Source of the DNA: Alphaproteobacteria bacterium
GTDB taxonomy: Bacteria; Myxococcota_A; UBA796; UBA2385
NCBI GenBank assembly: GCA_020632755.1
Contig: JACKEY010000006.1
Span: 248,001 to 312,000, forward strand
Length of the DNA: 64,000 nucleotides
Direction of reading: 5' to 3'
Shown here: positions 10,151 through 19,252 of the stretch, one piece after another
Numbering within the stretch: the stretch's first letter is position 1
Layout: each line of letters starts with the position of its first letter
Position numbers and translations under genes: made by a program
The notes under the pieces: generated by a model
What the model saw: the letters and a program-made list of their open reading frames with translations, nothing else
The model's database searches: none
Told to the model about the DNA's origin: nothing

Positions 10151-12363
10151 TGGGCCTCGGGGTGGCCATCGACAAGGGCTGGCTGGGACCGGCGGCCCGG
10201 GTCTGCCTGGGACTCACCGTCGGCACCTCCGCGCTGCTCGGCGGCGTGCACCTGCGCCGGCGGGGCTCGGGGCTGCCCGCGCTCGGTCTCTCCGGCGCGG
10301 GCCTGGGCACCGTCTACGGCAGCCTGTGGGCGGCGGCGTCGCTCTACGGGCTGCTGCCGCGTGTGTTCGCGGGCACGCTGATGGCGGCCGTGGTGGCCGC
10401 GGCCCTGCTGATGGCGGTGCGGTGGCGCGTGCGCTCGCCGGCCTGGCTCGGGCTCGTCGGCGGCGTGCTGACGCCGATCCTGCTGAGCAGCGGCCACGAT
10501 CAGACCCTGCTGCTGTTCGGCTGGATCCTGCTCCTGACCTCGGGCGCGCTGGCGGCGGCTTCGGCCCGGCACTGGCCCGACCTGGCGGCGGGCGCGGCGC
10601 TCGGCGGTGCGCTCCTGGTCGGCCTGTGGGGCATCGATCACCACCGCCCCGACCAGGTGCCCGTGGTCGTCGCGGGCGTCGCCGTGCTGGGGCTGCCGCA
10701 CCTGTTCGCGGCGCTGCGCCGCGCCACGGATCCGTGGGTCGCCGGCATCTCGGCGGCGGCCCTGGTCCTGATGCCGCTGCTGGCGCTGGCCTGGCTGCCG
10801 CCGGTGGACCCGCTGTTCTACGACCCGCGCTCGGGCGGGATGGTCGTGCGGGACCTGGGCACGTCGGTGCACGCGGCGCTGGCGGGGGCGGTCCTGCTGC
10901 CCGCCGGGGCCTGGCTGGTCGCCCGGCGCCGCGACTGGTGGGGCGTCGGCCTGGCGGCGTCGCTGGTCAGCGGTCTGTGCACCCTGACCTTCGCCGTGGG
11001 CTGGGCCGACCACCGCCTGCCGCCGGGCGCCTTGCTCGGCGTGGTGGTGGTCGCGCCCCTCGCCGTGGCCGCGCTGCTCAATCGCCAGCGCCTGCCCCTC
11101 GTGCCGCTGCCCCTGGCGGCCGGACTCGCGGCGACGGCCGGCCTGCTGCTGCCGCACCCGGCGCCGATGCCGGTGGCGCTGTCGGTCGCGGCGCTGGCGG
11201 TCCTGGGGGTCGGCGTCGCGCTGGCCCTGCGCGCGGGCCTGTTGCTCCCGGCCCTGCTGCTGGGTGTGGCGCTGCCCCTCGCGATGGCGGGCGCCACCGA
11301 CATGACCGGGTACCACCTGGGCGTGCTCGAGCCCGCGCTGCTCGCCGGCATCACCCTGGTGGCGCTGGCCGTGCTGGTGCCGCTGCCCGCCGCTGCCCGG
11401 CGGCTCGGCGACGGCGCCGCCCCGGCCGTCCTGACTGCCGCGCTGGCGCCCCCGCTGCTGTTCCTGCCGCTGTACTCGGCCTGGGACGCCACGCTGGGCG
11501 ACGCGCTGATCGGCCTGCTGCCGCTGCTGCTGGGCTCGGTCTCGCTGGCCACGGCGATGCTGCTGGTGCGGGCGGGCCGGGTCGACCGCAGCAGCGCGGC
11601 CCTGGCGCTGTTCGTCGCGGTGGCGCTGGCCGGCTTCACCTCGGCCATCCCCCTGCAGCTCGAGCGGCAGTGGCTCACGGTGGCCTGGGCCCTGGAAGCC
11701 GCGGCCCTGGCCGCCCTGTCGCGGCGCCTGTCCCACCCGCTGGTGCGGTGGGGCGGCATCGTCCTGTCGATCGCCGTCGCGGTCCGCCTGCTGCTGAACC
11801 CGGCGGCCCTCGAGTACGGGGACGCCAGCGGACCCGTGCTGCTGAACTGGACGCTGTACACCTGGGGCCTGCCGGCGATCTGCCTGGGGCTCGCAGCCCG
11901 CTGGCTCGAGCCCTGGGCGCTGGTCCGCGGCAAGGGCAGCGGGGCCGGCCAGGTGCCCGTGCTGCTGCGCGTGCTGGCGATCCTGGTCGGCTTCGCGCTG
12001 GTCGACGTGCAGGTGGGCCATGCCTTCCACGATGCAGGTCCCGTCGAGCTCGGCGGCCACGGGCTGCTGCAGGGCATGGTCCGCAGCCTGGCCTGGGGCA
12101 GCTACGGCGTCGCGGTGCTGGTCGCGGGCATCTTCCTGGAGCGCCCGGGCGGCAGCCCCCGCCGGCACGTCCGGCTGGTCGGCTTCGCGCTGGTGGTCCT
12201 CACCGCCGGCAAGGTCTTCGCCGTCGACCTGTGGGCCCTCGAGGGCTTCGCCCGGGTCGGCAGCGTGCTGGGCCTGGGTGTCTGCCTGCTGCTCTCCGCC
12301 TTCCTCTTCGAGCGCCTCGTCCTCCGAGGCGAGCCCGTCGCTCCTCCCCCGGAGGCTCCATGA
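10099..12363 (+). CDS. DUF2339 polytopic membrane protein, membrane core
   Basis: 754 aa from GTG 10099; the frame is open back to a stop at 9982. Starts with TFAGAIAFIAAVLMGLGVAI then DKGWLGPAARVCLGL, the hallmark beginning of the DUF2339 membrane core, and continues with twenty or more hydrophobic helices to the C-terminus. Inner-membrane location is certain; biochemical function of the family is unknown. In other proteobacteria DUF2339 is paired with DUF3999, as here (next gene overlaps by ATGA at 12360-12363). The GTG is probably not the biological start: the true N-terminus is the helix and coiled coil encoded from 9614 in another frame. Confidence 0.8.
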   Translation: MRVATFAGAIAFIAAVLMGLGVAIDKGWLGPAARVCLGLTVGTSALLGGVHLRRRGSGLPALGLSGAGLGTVYGSLWAAASLYGLLPRVFAGTLMAAVVAAALLMAVRWRVRSPAWLGLVGGVLTPILLSSGHDQTLLLFGWILLLTSGALAAASARHWPDLAAGAALGGALLVGLWGIDHHRPDQVPVVVAGVAVLGLPHLFAALRRATDPWVAGISAAALVLMPLLALAWLPPVDPLFYDPRSGGMVVRDLGTSVHAALAGAVLLPAGAWLVARRRDWWGVGLAASLVSGLCTLTFAVGWADHRLPPGALLGVVVVAPLAVAALLNRQRLPLVPLPLAAGLAATAGLLLPHPAPMPVALSVAALAVLGVGVALALRAGLLLPALLLGVALPLAMAGATDMTGYHLGVLEPALLAGITLVALAVLVPLPAAARRLGDGAAPAVLTAALAPPLLFLPLYSAWDATLGDALIGLLPLLLGSVSLATAMLLVRAGRVDRSSAALALFVAVALAGFTSAIPLQLERQWLTVAWALEAAALAALSRRLSHPLVRWGGIVLSIAVAVRLLLNPAALEYGDASGPVLLNWTLYTWGLPAICLGLAARWLEPWALVRGKGSGAGQVPVLLRVLAILVGFALVDVQVGHAFHDAGPVELGGHGLLQGMVRSLAWGSYGVAVLVAGIFLERPGGSPRRHVRLVGFALVVLTAGKVFAVDLWALEGFARVGSVLGLGVCLLLSAFLFERLVLRGEPVAPPPEAP

Positions 12364-14369
12364 GTCCCCTCCTGCTGCTCCTCCTCCCCCCGGCCCTCGC
12401 CCAGCAGGCGGACCCGGCGGCCTTCCCCTGGACCAGCAACGTCGATCTCGACGCCTGTGTCGACTGCGACGCCGACGCGCGCGCCGGCTGGGGGGTGCTG
12501 CGGGTGGTCGTGCCGCCCTCGCTGCGCTCCGCGGGCGAGCCCGACGACGCCCGGGACCTCGCCCTGCTCGATGCCGAGGGCGAGGCCCTCGACGTGGCCG
12601 TCCTGCACGGCGGCGGCGCCGACACCGTCTACGTGCCCTCGTCCGTGCGCCCCACCGCGGACGAGGACGTCTGGCTGGTCGAGATCGACAGCCGGCCGGC
12701 CGACTGGCTGGACGTCGACCTGCGGGCCGACCGCTGGGCCGCCACCGTCACCGTCGAGGAGCGCACCGACAGCGGCTGGCGCACCCTGGTGCCGCCGACC
12801 CTGCGCTGGGAGCTGGACGGCGACGGCGACACCCGGGTCGATCTGGGAGGCCGGACCGGCCTGTTCCGCGTGACGGTGGATCGCCACCACCCGCGCCGGG
12901 GCTGGACCCCCGACTTCTCGACCCGGGCCTTCGAGGCGCCGGCGGCCGACCCGGTGCGCCTGACCCTGCCCGTGACCCAGGCCGCGATGCTCGAGGCCGG
13001 CGTGGTGCGCTACACCGTCGAGCTGCCCGGGCCGCTGCCCCTGCGCGCCGTCACCCCCGTCGTCACCGGCGGCGGAGGCGCTGACGGGCTCGTCTTCGAC
13101 CGTATGGCCGGCGCCACCACGGGCGCCAGCCTGCGCGAGGACCTGCGGCCTGCGCTGTCCGGCCGCCTGCGTCGCGTCCAGCTGGGCGGCGCCCAGGTCG
13201 AGTCCCTGCGCCTGCCGCTGGACGAGGTGTATGGCGACACGCTCGTGCTGCTGGTCGACAGCGACGGCAGGCTGCCGCTGGAGATCCCCGAGGTGATCGT
13301 CGAGCTGGACGGGCTCGAGCTGCTGGTCCGGGACCCGGGCCCGGGCCCGCTCACCCTGCTCGGCGGCGGCGAGGACCTCTACGGTGAAGGCGCCCGCGCC
13401 GTCTCCGACCTGCAGGCCGCGACCCCCGAGCTCGTGCGCCTGGTCGGCGGCACGGTCGTCGGCGGTCCGCCCGAGCCCCACGGCGCCTACGTGCCTCCCG
13501 AGCACCGGGCCGGCCTCGCGTCGCCCGGCGCGCCGGTGTCGCTGGTCGGGATGACCTGGTCGGCGCCGGTCGAGGGAACGCCCGGGCTGGTGCGCATCGA
13601 GCTGTCCGACGCCGTGCTGGCCCGCACCACCGCCGGCATGGACGATCTGCGGCTGGTCGCGACCGTCGACGGCGAGGATCGGCAGGTGCCCTACCTGCTG
13701 CGCCGCCGCCCGCTGGACCGCTGGCGCGAGGGGCTGGCCTACAGCCGCGACGAAGACGGAGCGACCAGCCGGCTGCAGGTCCCGCTCGAGGCCGCCGGGC
13801 TGGCCGACGCGCCCGTCAGCCGGGTGCGCCTGCACTCCGACGCCCCCCTGTTCTCGCGCACCGTGACCCTGTCCCGCGTCCGTGGCGCGGTGCTGGACCC
13901 CTTGCGCACGGTGACCTGGCAGGGCGGCGAGCGGCCGGGCGTCCTGGCGCTGGGCGTCGATCAACCCGTCGGCCAGACCCTGGTGGTCGAGGTCGACAAC
14001 GGCGACGATCCCCCGCTGCCCCTCGGGGCCGTCGACGTCGCGACGCCCGTCTACGAGCTGGTGGCCTGGCTGCCGCCCGGCGGGGCGACCCTGTACGGCG
14101 GGGACGCCGAGCTGCCGCCGCCGTCCTACGACCTGTCGTTGCTCGGCGAGACCCTGGAGCGCCGCGCCCTGGACACGGCGACCGTCGGCGCGGTGCAGAC
14201 CCTGCGGGCGGCCCCGGTGAGCACGGCCGAGCGAGGGCTGGTCCTCGGCGGCCTGGGCGCACTGGTCGCGGGGCTCGGCGTGCTGGTGGTCGGCCTGCTG
14301 CGGGCGGTCCCGGAGGAGGGCGCCGGTCCCGGAGAGGGTGCCGGGCCCGGCGAAGGCGCCCCCGGCTGA
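12360..14369 (+). CDS. DUF3999 family exported protein
   Basis: 669 aa from ATG 12360, overlapping the DUF2339 stop by four bases. Residues 1-15 form a signal peptide ending ALA. The body is beta-rich, with repeated blocks typical of DUF3999 (LRVVVPPSLRSAGEPDDARD, later SLVGMTWSAPVEGTPGLVRIEL), and residues about 625-650 form a C-terminal membrane helix (GLVLGGLGALVAGLGVLVVG) before a Gly/Glu/Pro tail. The topology is therefore periplasmic with a C-terminal anchor. DUF3999 and DUF2339 are commonly adjacent, suggesting a membrane complex; no activity is known. Assignment rests on neighbour pairing and overall layout, so it is likely rather than certain. Confidence 0.7.
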   Translation: MSPLLLLLLPPALAQQADPAAFPWTSNVDLDACVDCDADARAGWGVLRVVVPPSLRSAGEPDDARDLALLDAEGEALDVAVLHGGGADTVYVPSSVRPTADEDVWLVEIDSRPADWLDVDLRADRWAATVTVEERTDSGWRTLVPPTLRWELDGDGDTRVDLGGRTGLFRVTVDRHHPRRGWTPDFSTRAFEAPAADPVRLTLPVTQAAMLEAGVVRYTVELPGPLPLRAVTPVVTGGGGADGLVFDRMAGATTGASLREDLRPALSGRLRRVQLGGAQVESLRLPLDEVYGDTLVLLVDSDGRLPLEIPEVIVELDGLELLVRDPGPGPLTLLGGGEDLYGEGARAVSDLQAATPELVRLVGGTVVGGPPEPHGAYVPPEHRAGLASPGAPVSLVGMTWSAPVEGTPGLVRIELSDAVLARTTAGMDDLRLVATVDGEDRQVPYLLRRRPLDRWREGLAYSRDEDGATSRLQVPLEAAGLADAPVSRVRLHSDAPLFSRTVTLSRVRGAVLDPLRTVTWQGGERPGVLALGVDQPVGQTLVVEVDNGDDPPLPLGAVDVATPVYELVAWLPPGGATLYGGDAELPPPSYDLSLLGETLERRALDTATVGAVQTLRAAPVSTAERGLVLGGLGALVAGLGVLVVGLLRAVPEEGAGPGEGAGPGEGAPG

Positions 14370-14372
14370 GCG

Positions 14373-16421
14373 TCAGCCGTCGAGGCCCATCGTGGCCAGG
14401 TCCGCGGCGACGTGCAGGGCTTCGTCCAGCACGGGATCGTCGTCCTTGCCGATGACGGCTTCGTAGCGGTCGCGCATCTCCTTCCACTCGGCCTGCTGGG
14501 CGGTGCGGGCGTCCAGGGACAGGGCGACGGTGCTGTCGTCTTCTTGCGCCGCCAGCTCGGTGTTGAGCTCGCGGATCGCCGCCAGCCGCTCGTCCTGGGC
14601 CACGCGTCGGTTCGACTCGGCCTTCACCGCCTGGATGGTGGACGCCAGGCTGCGCTCGGGCTTGAACCGGGCCGCGGGGATCTTGCCGGGAGGCAGCGCG
14701 TGGGGGCGCTCGGCCTCGCGCGTGACCCGGCCGTCGCCCGGCATCGGCAGCACGACGTCCGCCAGCACGCCGTCGGCCTGGGTGCTGCGCCCGCCGGGCA
14801 GGTAGTACATGCTGAAGGTCAGCTTGAGCACGCCGCCCTTGCCGGCCAGGTCGGGCGCCATGCCCTCGAGCACCGGGTCCAGCGGGAACACCGTCTGCAC
14901 CGAGCCCTTGCCGTAGGTGGCGTCGGCGCCGACGATGACGCCGCGCTGGTAGTCCTGGATGGCCCCCGCGAAGATCTCGCTGGCCGACGCCGACACCGGG
15001 CTGGTCAGCACGACCAGCGGCCCGTCCCAGGCCCGCCCGGCGTCCCGGTCCGACTCGACCTGGATGCGGCCCTGGCCGTCGCGGATCTGCACGACCGGAC
15101 CCTTGTCGATGAACAGGCCCGTCAGGCCCACGGCTTCGTCCAGCAGGCCGCCACCGTTCTCGCGCAGGTCGACCAGCACGACGTCGACCTTGGGGTCCAT
15201 GCTGGCCAGCAGGGCGCGCACCTGCTCGGTGGTGCCGGCCCGCACGCCGCCCTCGCTGTCCTCGGCCTCGCCGACGAAGGCCGGGACCTCGATCCACGCG
15301 ACCTTCGTCTTCTTGCCCTGGTGGCCGACGACGTCGCGCACCTGGAGCTTGGGCGTCACCTCCTGCAGGTCGATGCGGTCGCGGACCAGCGCGATGACGC
15401 TCTTGCCGGCGTGACCGCCGCCCGGCAGGATCTCCAGCCGCACGGTGGTGCCCTTGGGGCCGCGGATCAGCCGCACCACGTGGTCCAGGTCCATGCCGAC
15501 CACGTCGACCATCTCGCCCTGGTCGCCCTGCCCGACGCCGACGATGCGGTCGTCGGTGTGCAGCTGGTCGGAGCGATCGGCGGGGCCGCCGTCGAGCACC
15601 TCCTTGACCAGCACGTACTCGCCCTGGGTCTGCAGGCTGGCGCCGATGCCCTCGAGCGAGCCGGACACGTCGATCTGGAAGTCCTCGGCCGCCATGGGCG
15701 CGAAGTAGACGCTGTGCGGGTCGTAGCAGCTGGCCAGCGCGGACAGCCAGCCTTCGAGCACGTCGGCGGGCTCGACCTCGCGGGTGTACTTCTCCAGCCG
15801 GTCCATGCGGGTGCGCAGGGTCTTGCGGATCTCCTCGTCGGTGGCGGCGGCGTCTCTCGGCGCACCTTCGCCGCCGTCGCCATCTTCTTCCCCGCCGTCG
15901 ATGATCTCCCGCAGCCACTCGTCCTCCAGGTCACGGCGCCACAGGTCGCGCAGGGCGGCGTCGTCGGGCTCGCGCGGCTGGTCGCGGCGGTCCAGGACCA
16001 GGGACTCGTCGTTCGTCAGGTCGGGGCGGGTCTCGAGCGCCTTGCGGGTCCAGTCCACCCGCTCGGCCAGGCGGTCGCGGAACCGGCTGTGCAGCAGGTA
16101 GGGCATGCCCAGGTCGGGCGGCATCGCCATCACGGCGTCGTCCAGCCGGGTGCGCCAGGGCTCGAAGGGCGCGAGGTCGGCCTGGCTCAGGTACATGTGG
16201 TTCGGGTCGAGCTGGTCGACGTAGGCGTCGAACCAGCAGGCGCTGACGTCGTCGTCCAGGCGACGGCTGGCGTAGTGGTACTCGGAGAGGCCGGCCGCGA
16301 CGATGCCGGCGACCAGGCCGTGGTGCGACTCGGGGGCCACGACGTGGCGCGCGCGGGCGGGAGCGTCGGCCTGGGCGGTCGAGAGGAGGAGGCCGAGCAG
16401 GCCGAGCGAGGACAGAGGCAA
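14373..16421 (-). CDS. prc: Tail-specific protease Prc/Tsp-like (S41 family) with PDZ domain
   Basis: 682 aa using TTG 16421, which has a GGAG five bases upstream and begins directly with a signal peptide; a GTG at 16469 would add 16 residues without a ribosome-binding site. The N-terminal helical domain (about 30-200) carries the Prc pattern LDPNHMYLSQADLAPFE. A PDZ domain follows (GIGASLQTQGEYVLVKEVLD, about 255-345), then the S41 core with the catalytic Ser in SASASEIFAGAIQDY and Lys in YGKGSVQ, spaced as in E. coli Prc. It degrades periplasmic proteins from their C-termini and trims lipoproteins and cell-wall hydrolases. An acidic insertion (EEDGDGGEGAPRD) lies in the helical region. Confidence 0.88.
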   Translation of the reverse strand: MPLSSLGLLGLLLSTAQADAPARARHVVAPESHHGLVAGIVAAGLSEYHYASRRLDDDVSACWFDAYVDQLDPNHMYLSQADLAPFEPWRTRLDDAVMAMPPDLGMPYLLHSRFRDRLAERVDWTRKALETRPDLTNDESLVLDRRDQPREPDDAALRDLWRRDLEDEWLREIIDGGEEDGDGGEGAPRDAAATDEEIRKTLRTRMDRLEKYTREVEPADVLEGWLSALASCYDPHSVYFAPMAAEDFQIDVSGSLEGIGASLQTQGEYVLVKEVLDGGPADRSDQLHTDDRIVGVGQGDQGEMVDVVGMDLDHVVRLIRGPKGTTVRLEILPGGGHAGKSVIALVRDRIDLQEVTPKLQVRDVVGHQGKKTKVAWIEVPAFVGEAEDSEGGVRAGTTEQVRALLASMDPKVDVVLVDLRENGGGLLDEAVGLTGLFIDKGPVVQIRDGQGRIQVESDRDAGRAWDGPLVVLTSPVSASASEIFAGAIQDYQRGVIVGADATYGKGSVQTVFPLDPVLEGMAPDLAGKGGVLKLTFSMYYLPGGRSTQADGVLADVVLPMPGDGRVTREAERPHALPPGKIPAARFKPERSLASTIQAVKAESNRRVAQDERLAAIRELNTELAAQEDDSTVALSLDARTAQQAEWKEMRDRYEAVIGKDDDPVLDEALHVAADLATMGLDG

Positions 16422-16514
16422 GGATGCTCCGGGGGCGGACGAAGGGCGGCCGGGCGGACCGCCGCGCACTCTCAGAGCATGACCACCGGAGGGGGTTCCG
16501 TCATCCCCGAAGGC

Positions 16515-17945
16515 TCACGGCAGCCGCAAGGTGCCGCGCTCCGGCTGCCAGTGGAGGTGCAGCTGGTGGTCCGTCCCGTCGGCGCTGCGCACGACCAGGA
16601 CGCTGTGATCCAGGTCCACCTGGAGGTGCAGATCGGCCGCCAGGGACTCGGCCTGGGCGGGCGGACACACGGCGAGCACGACGGGGCGATGGCCCTGGAC
16701 GGCGGTGGCCGCGAGGTCGCGCAGGGCGAGGGCGGTGTGGCGCGCGTCGGGGGCGGCGGCGGGTGTCTCCTCGCTGCCGGCCGCGAGGTCGAAGGGGTCG
16801 TCGACGATGACCATGCCGCCGACGTCGGCCGCCTCGACCAGCACCCGCCAGCGGGTGCGCAGGGCGTCGTGGTCGCGCTGGTCCCGGGGCACGGACCACA
16901 GGCTGGCGTGCACCCCGTCGAGGCCGGACCCGGGGGCGATGGCGGCCAGGGTCGCCTGCACGCGGTCGCGGTCGGCCGACCCGGTGAGCAGGCCGTGCCA
17001 GTCCTCGCCGCCGAACAGGGCGGTCAGTCGACCCAGGATCTCCTCGCCCGGAGCGCGCGTCGTGGCGTAGAGCAGGGCCCGGCCCGCGCCCAGGGCCCCT
17101 GCGCAGAGCGCCAGCGCGACCGCGCGGCGGGGGCCGGCCAGCGGGCAGCTCACCGCCACCAGCATCCCGGGCCAGAGCGGCCCGGTGGCCCGGTCCAGGT
17201 CCCCGCTCCCCGAGCCGGGCAGCGGGTCCGCGGCGGGCGCCGCGGCGAGCAGCTCGGCCAGGCCGGTGCCCTTCAGGGCGCTGCGGGCCCGCTCGACCTT
17301 CTCCTCTTCCTGCCAGGACCGCAGCTCGCGCGCGGCGGCCGACGGATCCAGCAAGGGCCCGTCGCCCCGCTGGACCTGCTCGTAGCCGCCGGGCGCCAGG
17401 GCCGGCCCGGCATGCCACGCGTCGGGCCGGGCGGTGATGGCGGCGACCACGCCTGCACGCCGGCGCGGGTGTCGGGCCCAGGCGCCGACCAGGCGGGCCT
17501 CTTCGGGGGTGACGGCGTGGTCGAAGGGCAGCAGCACCCGCCAGCGCGGCCCCTCGGGCTGGTCGTCGCGGGCGACCTGGTGGTGGGCCGTGGTGTAGGC
17601 CAGCAGGCGCCAGGGCGACCAGCGCCGCAGCACCTCTTCGGCGGAGATGGTGGGGTCGTCGTCGTACTCGACCACCAGCCCCCAGACCCCCATCACCCGC
17701 GCCTTGCCGCCGTCGACCGGGGCTTCGCCGGGCGTCGGCTCGCGGCTGTCGTTGTGGTACCGGGCGAAGGACCAGCCGGCGAGCTGGTCGCGGGCGTACT
17801 CGACGCTGCCCCCGCCCGGCCACAGCTCGGGCTCGGCGATGCGCTGCACCGCCTCGTCCCAGGTCAGGGACTGCCAGTCGCCGCCGGTGTTCCAGCGGGC
17901 GGGCGGTGCAAACCAGGTCCAGTGCACGGCGAGGGGTTCGTCCAT
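16515..17945 (-). CDS. Phage/plasmid-type primase-helicase relic (AEP-like domain plus RecA/DnaB-like domain)
   Basis: 476 aa from ATG 17945, preceded by an AGGAGG box four bases upstream. Residues 85-160 match the primase-like domain of phage and plasmid replication proteins: VWGLVVEYDDDPTISAEEV (acidic metal motif), LAYTTAHHQ (His motif), then PRWRVLLPFDHAVTPEE. Residues about 255-450 look like a DnaB/RecA-type core: WPGMLVAVSC strand, YATTRAPGEEIL, and a Walker-B-like GMVIVDDPFD. The Walker A position reads PLAGPRRAVAL, lacking the GKT signature, so ATP binding is doubtful. No other replication or phage genes are nearby, suggesting a domesticated or decaying relic. Confidence 0.6.
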   Translation of the reverse strand: MDEPLAVHWTWFAPPARWNTGGDWQSLTWDEAVQRIAEPELWPGGGSVEYARDQLAGWSFARYHNDSREPTPGEAPVDGGKARVMGVWGLVVEYDDDPTISAEEVLRRWSPWRLLAYTTAHHQVARDDQPEGPRWRVLLPFDHAVTPEEARLVGAWARHPRRRAGVVAAITARPDAWHAGPALAPGGYEQVQRGDGPLLDPSAAARELRSWQEEEKVERARSALKGTGLAELLAAAPAADPLPGSGSGDLDRATGPLWPGMLVAVSCPLAGPRRAVALALCAGALGAGRALLYATTRAPGEEILGRLTALFGGEDWHGLLTGSADRDRVQATLAAIAPGSGLDGVHASLWSVPRDQRDHDALRTRWRVLVEAADVGGMVIVDDPFDLAAGSEETPAAAPDARHTALALRDLAATAVQGHRPVVLAVCPPAQAESLAADLHLQVDLDHSVLVVRSADGTDHQLHLHWQPERGTLRLP

Positions 17946-18053
17946 GGGGCCTCCTGGAGCGAACCTTCCCACGACGGCGCGCCTCGGCGGGCGGCGGGCT
18001 GTCGCACCCGGCGGGCGTCGTGGCCTCTGTAGATTCCTGACCAGGACGGTTGC

Positions 18054-19049
18054 TCAGCGGATCTCGACCTTCACGGTCCGGCGTTGGTCCCGGCGAGACA
18101 GCTCGACCTCGATCTCGCTGGCGTCCTGCAGCTCCTGGAAGGCCTTCATCGCGTCGCCCATGTTCGTCAGGCTGTAGCCGCTGACGCTGTGCACGACGTC
18201 GCCGCTGCGCAGGCCCAGCTTGCGCCCCGGGCTGTTCTTGCGGATGCGGGACAGGCGGTAGCCGTCGACCTCGCCGCCGGACTTGTGGGGGGTCGCCCGG
18301 CCCAGGCGGGACAGGCTGGCCGGGTTGGCGGCCAGGCGGTCGATGGTCTCGCGATCGATGACGTAGTGGTCCTTGCCGAGCTTCTCGATGCCGTCGTCGT
18401 CGTCAGCAGGCCTCGCGAGCGCCCGGCCCTTGGCGGGGGGCGCCTCGTCGTCGGGCACCTCGCCGATGCGCAGCACCTCGCGCACTCCTCCTCGCTCCAG
18501 CACCACCTTGCCGGGCTCGATGGCGACCAGCGTGGCCTTGCCGAACACCTCGTCCCCGACCCCGAAGCCGGTCGCGTCGTCGATGCCGTCGTCCAGCACC
18601 CGCAGCTCGCCGCGGCGGCGGCGGGTCTTGCGCTGGCCCTGCTTCGCGATGAGCGCGCTGCTGTAGTCGTCGGGCAAGGCGACGACGGTGGCGAGCAGCA
18701 CCAGGTCCAGGTCGGTCAGGAGCTCGCCGTCGGTCGTCTCGTCCTTGCCCTTCGCGCCGACCCGGCTGCTGTCGAAGATCGAGCGCTGCACGACGGGGTC
18801 GACGTAGTCGGCGCGCCGCGGGCGACGGGGCGGCGCCGCGAGGTCCGCCAGGGCGGGCGAGGCTGCGTCGGCCGGCGAGGGAGCCGTCCACTCGGGCCGG
18901 GCGAGGGTCGCGTCTTCGGGGAGGGCGAGGCGTCCGGCGAGGCCCAGATCGACAGCAGCGCCGGCAAGCCAGCCGCACAGGGCGAGGGCGGGGAGGAGCA
19001 CCAGGCGAGGGGAGGGCGGGCGGGAGAGCGGTCCGGGGAGGTTCACCAT
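18054..19049 (-). CDS. GspC-like protein with C-terminal PDZ domain
   Basis: 331 aa from ATG 19049. One N-terminal membrane helix (about 16-35), then a Pro/Ala-rich stretch, a homology-region-like block (VDPVVQRSIFDSSRVG, about 80-95) followed by beta-strands, and a PDZ-like C-terminus (GYRLSRIRKNSPGRKLGLRS, then GDVVHSVSGYSLTNMGDAM). This is the architecture of GspC, the inner-membrane protein that links the type II secretion platform to the GspD secretin. No other gsp gene is in the window. Myxobacterial gsp operons often place gspC apart, so an authentic T2SS component is plausible; a stand-alone PDZ envelope protein is the alternative. Confidence 0.75.
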   Translation of the reverse strand: MVNLPGPLSRPPSPRLVLLPALALCGWLAGAAVDLGLAGRLALPEDATLARPEWTAPSPADAASPALADLAAPPRRPRRADYVDPVVQRSIFDSSRVGAKGKDETTDGELLTDLDLVLLATVVALPDDYSSALIAKQGQRKTRRRRGELRVLDDGIDDATGFGVGDEVFGKATLVAIEPGKVVLERGGVREVLRIGEVPDDEAPPAKGRALARPADDDDGIEKLGKDHYVIDRETIDRLAANPASLSRLGRATPHKSGGEVDGYRLSRIRKNSPGRKLGLRSGDVVHSVSGYSLTNMGDAMKAFQELQDASEIEVELSRRDQRRTVKVEIR

Positions 19050-19171
19050 TCGGTCGGGGGGCTGGGGTTCGACGCTCTTGTGGGTAGGACCGCCGGGCCG
19101 CCTCCGCAACCCCCGGGTCCGCCGGAGCCGCGCCGGCCATGTCGGAATCGCGACAAGGGTGCCGACCGGCT

Positions 19172-19201
19172 GTGACAGGCGCCGGCCAGAGTTGCTACGC
19201 T
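19172..19201 (+). promoter_or_regulatory. Sigma70-type promoter upstream of the ABC importer operon
   Basis: GTGACA (19172-19177), an 18-base spacer and an extended -10 TGCTACGCT with TACGCT at 19196-19201, about 50 bases before the ATG at 19253. Predicted from pattern only. Confidence 0.4.
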
Positions 19202-19252
19202 GCCGCCTTCCGCCCGGGACCCCCTGGGCAGCGACCCCTGGAGAGCGGCCCG

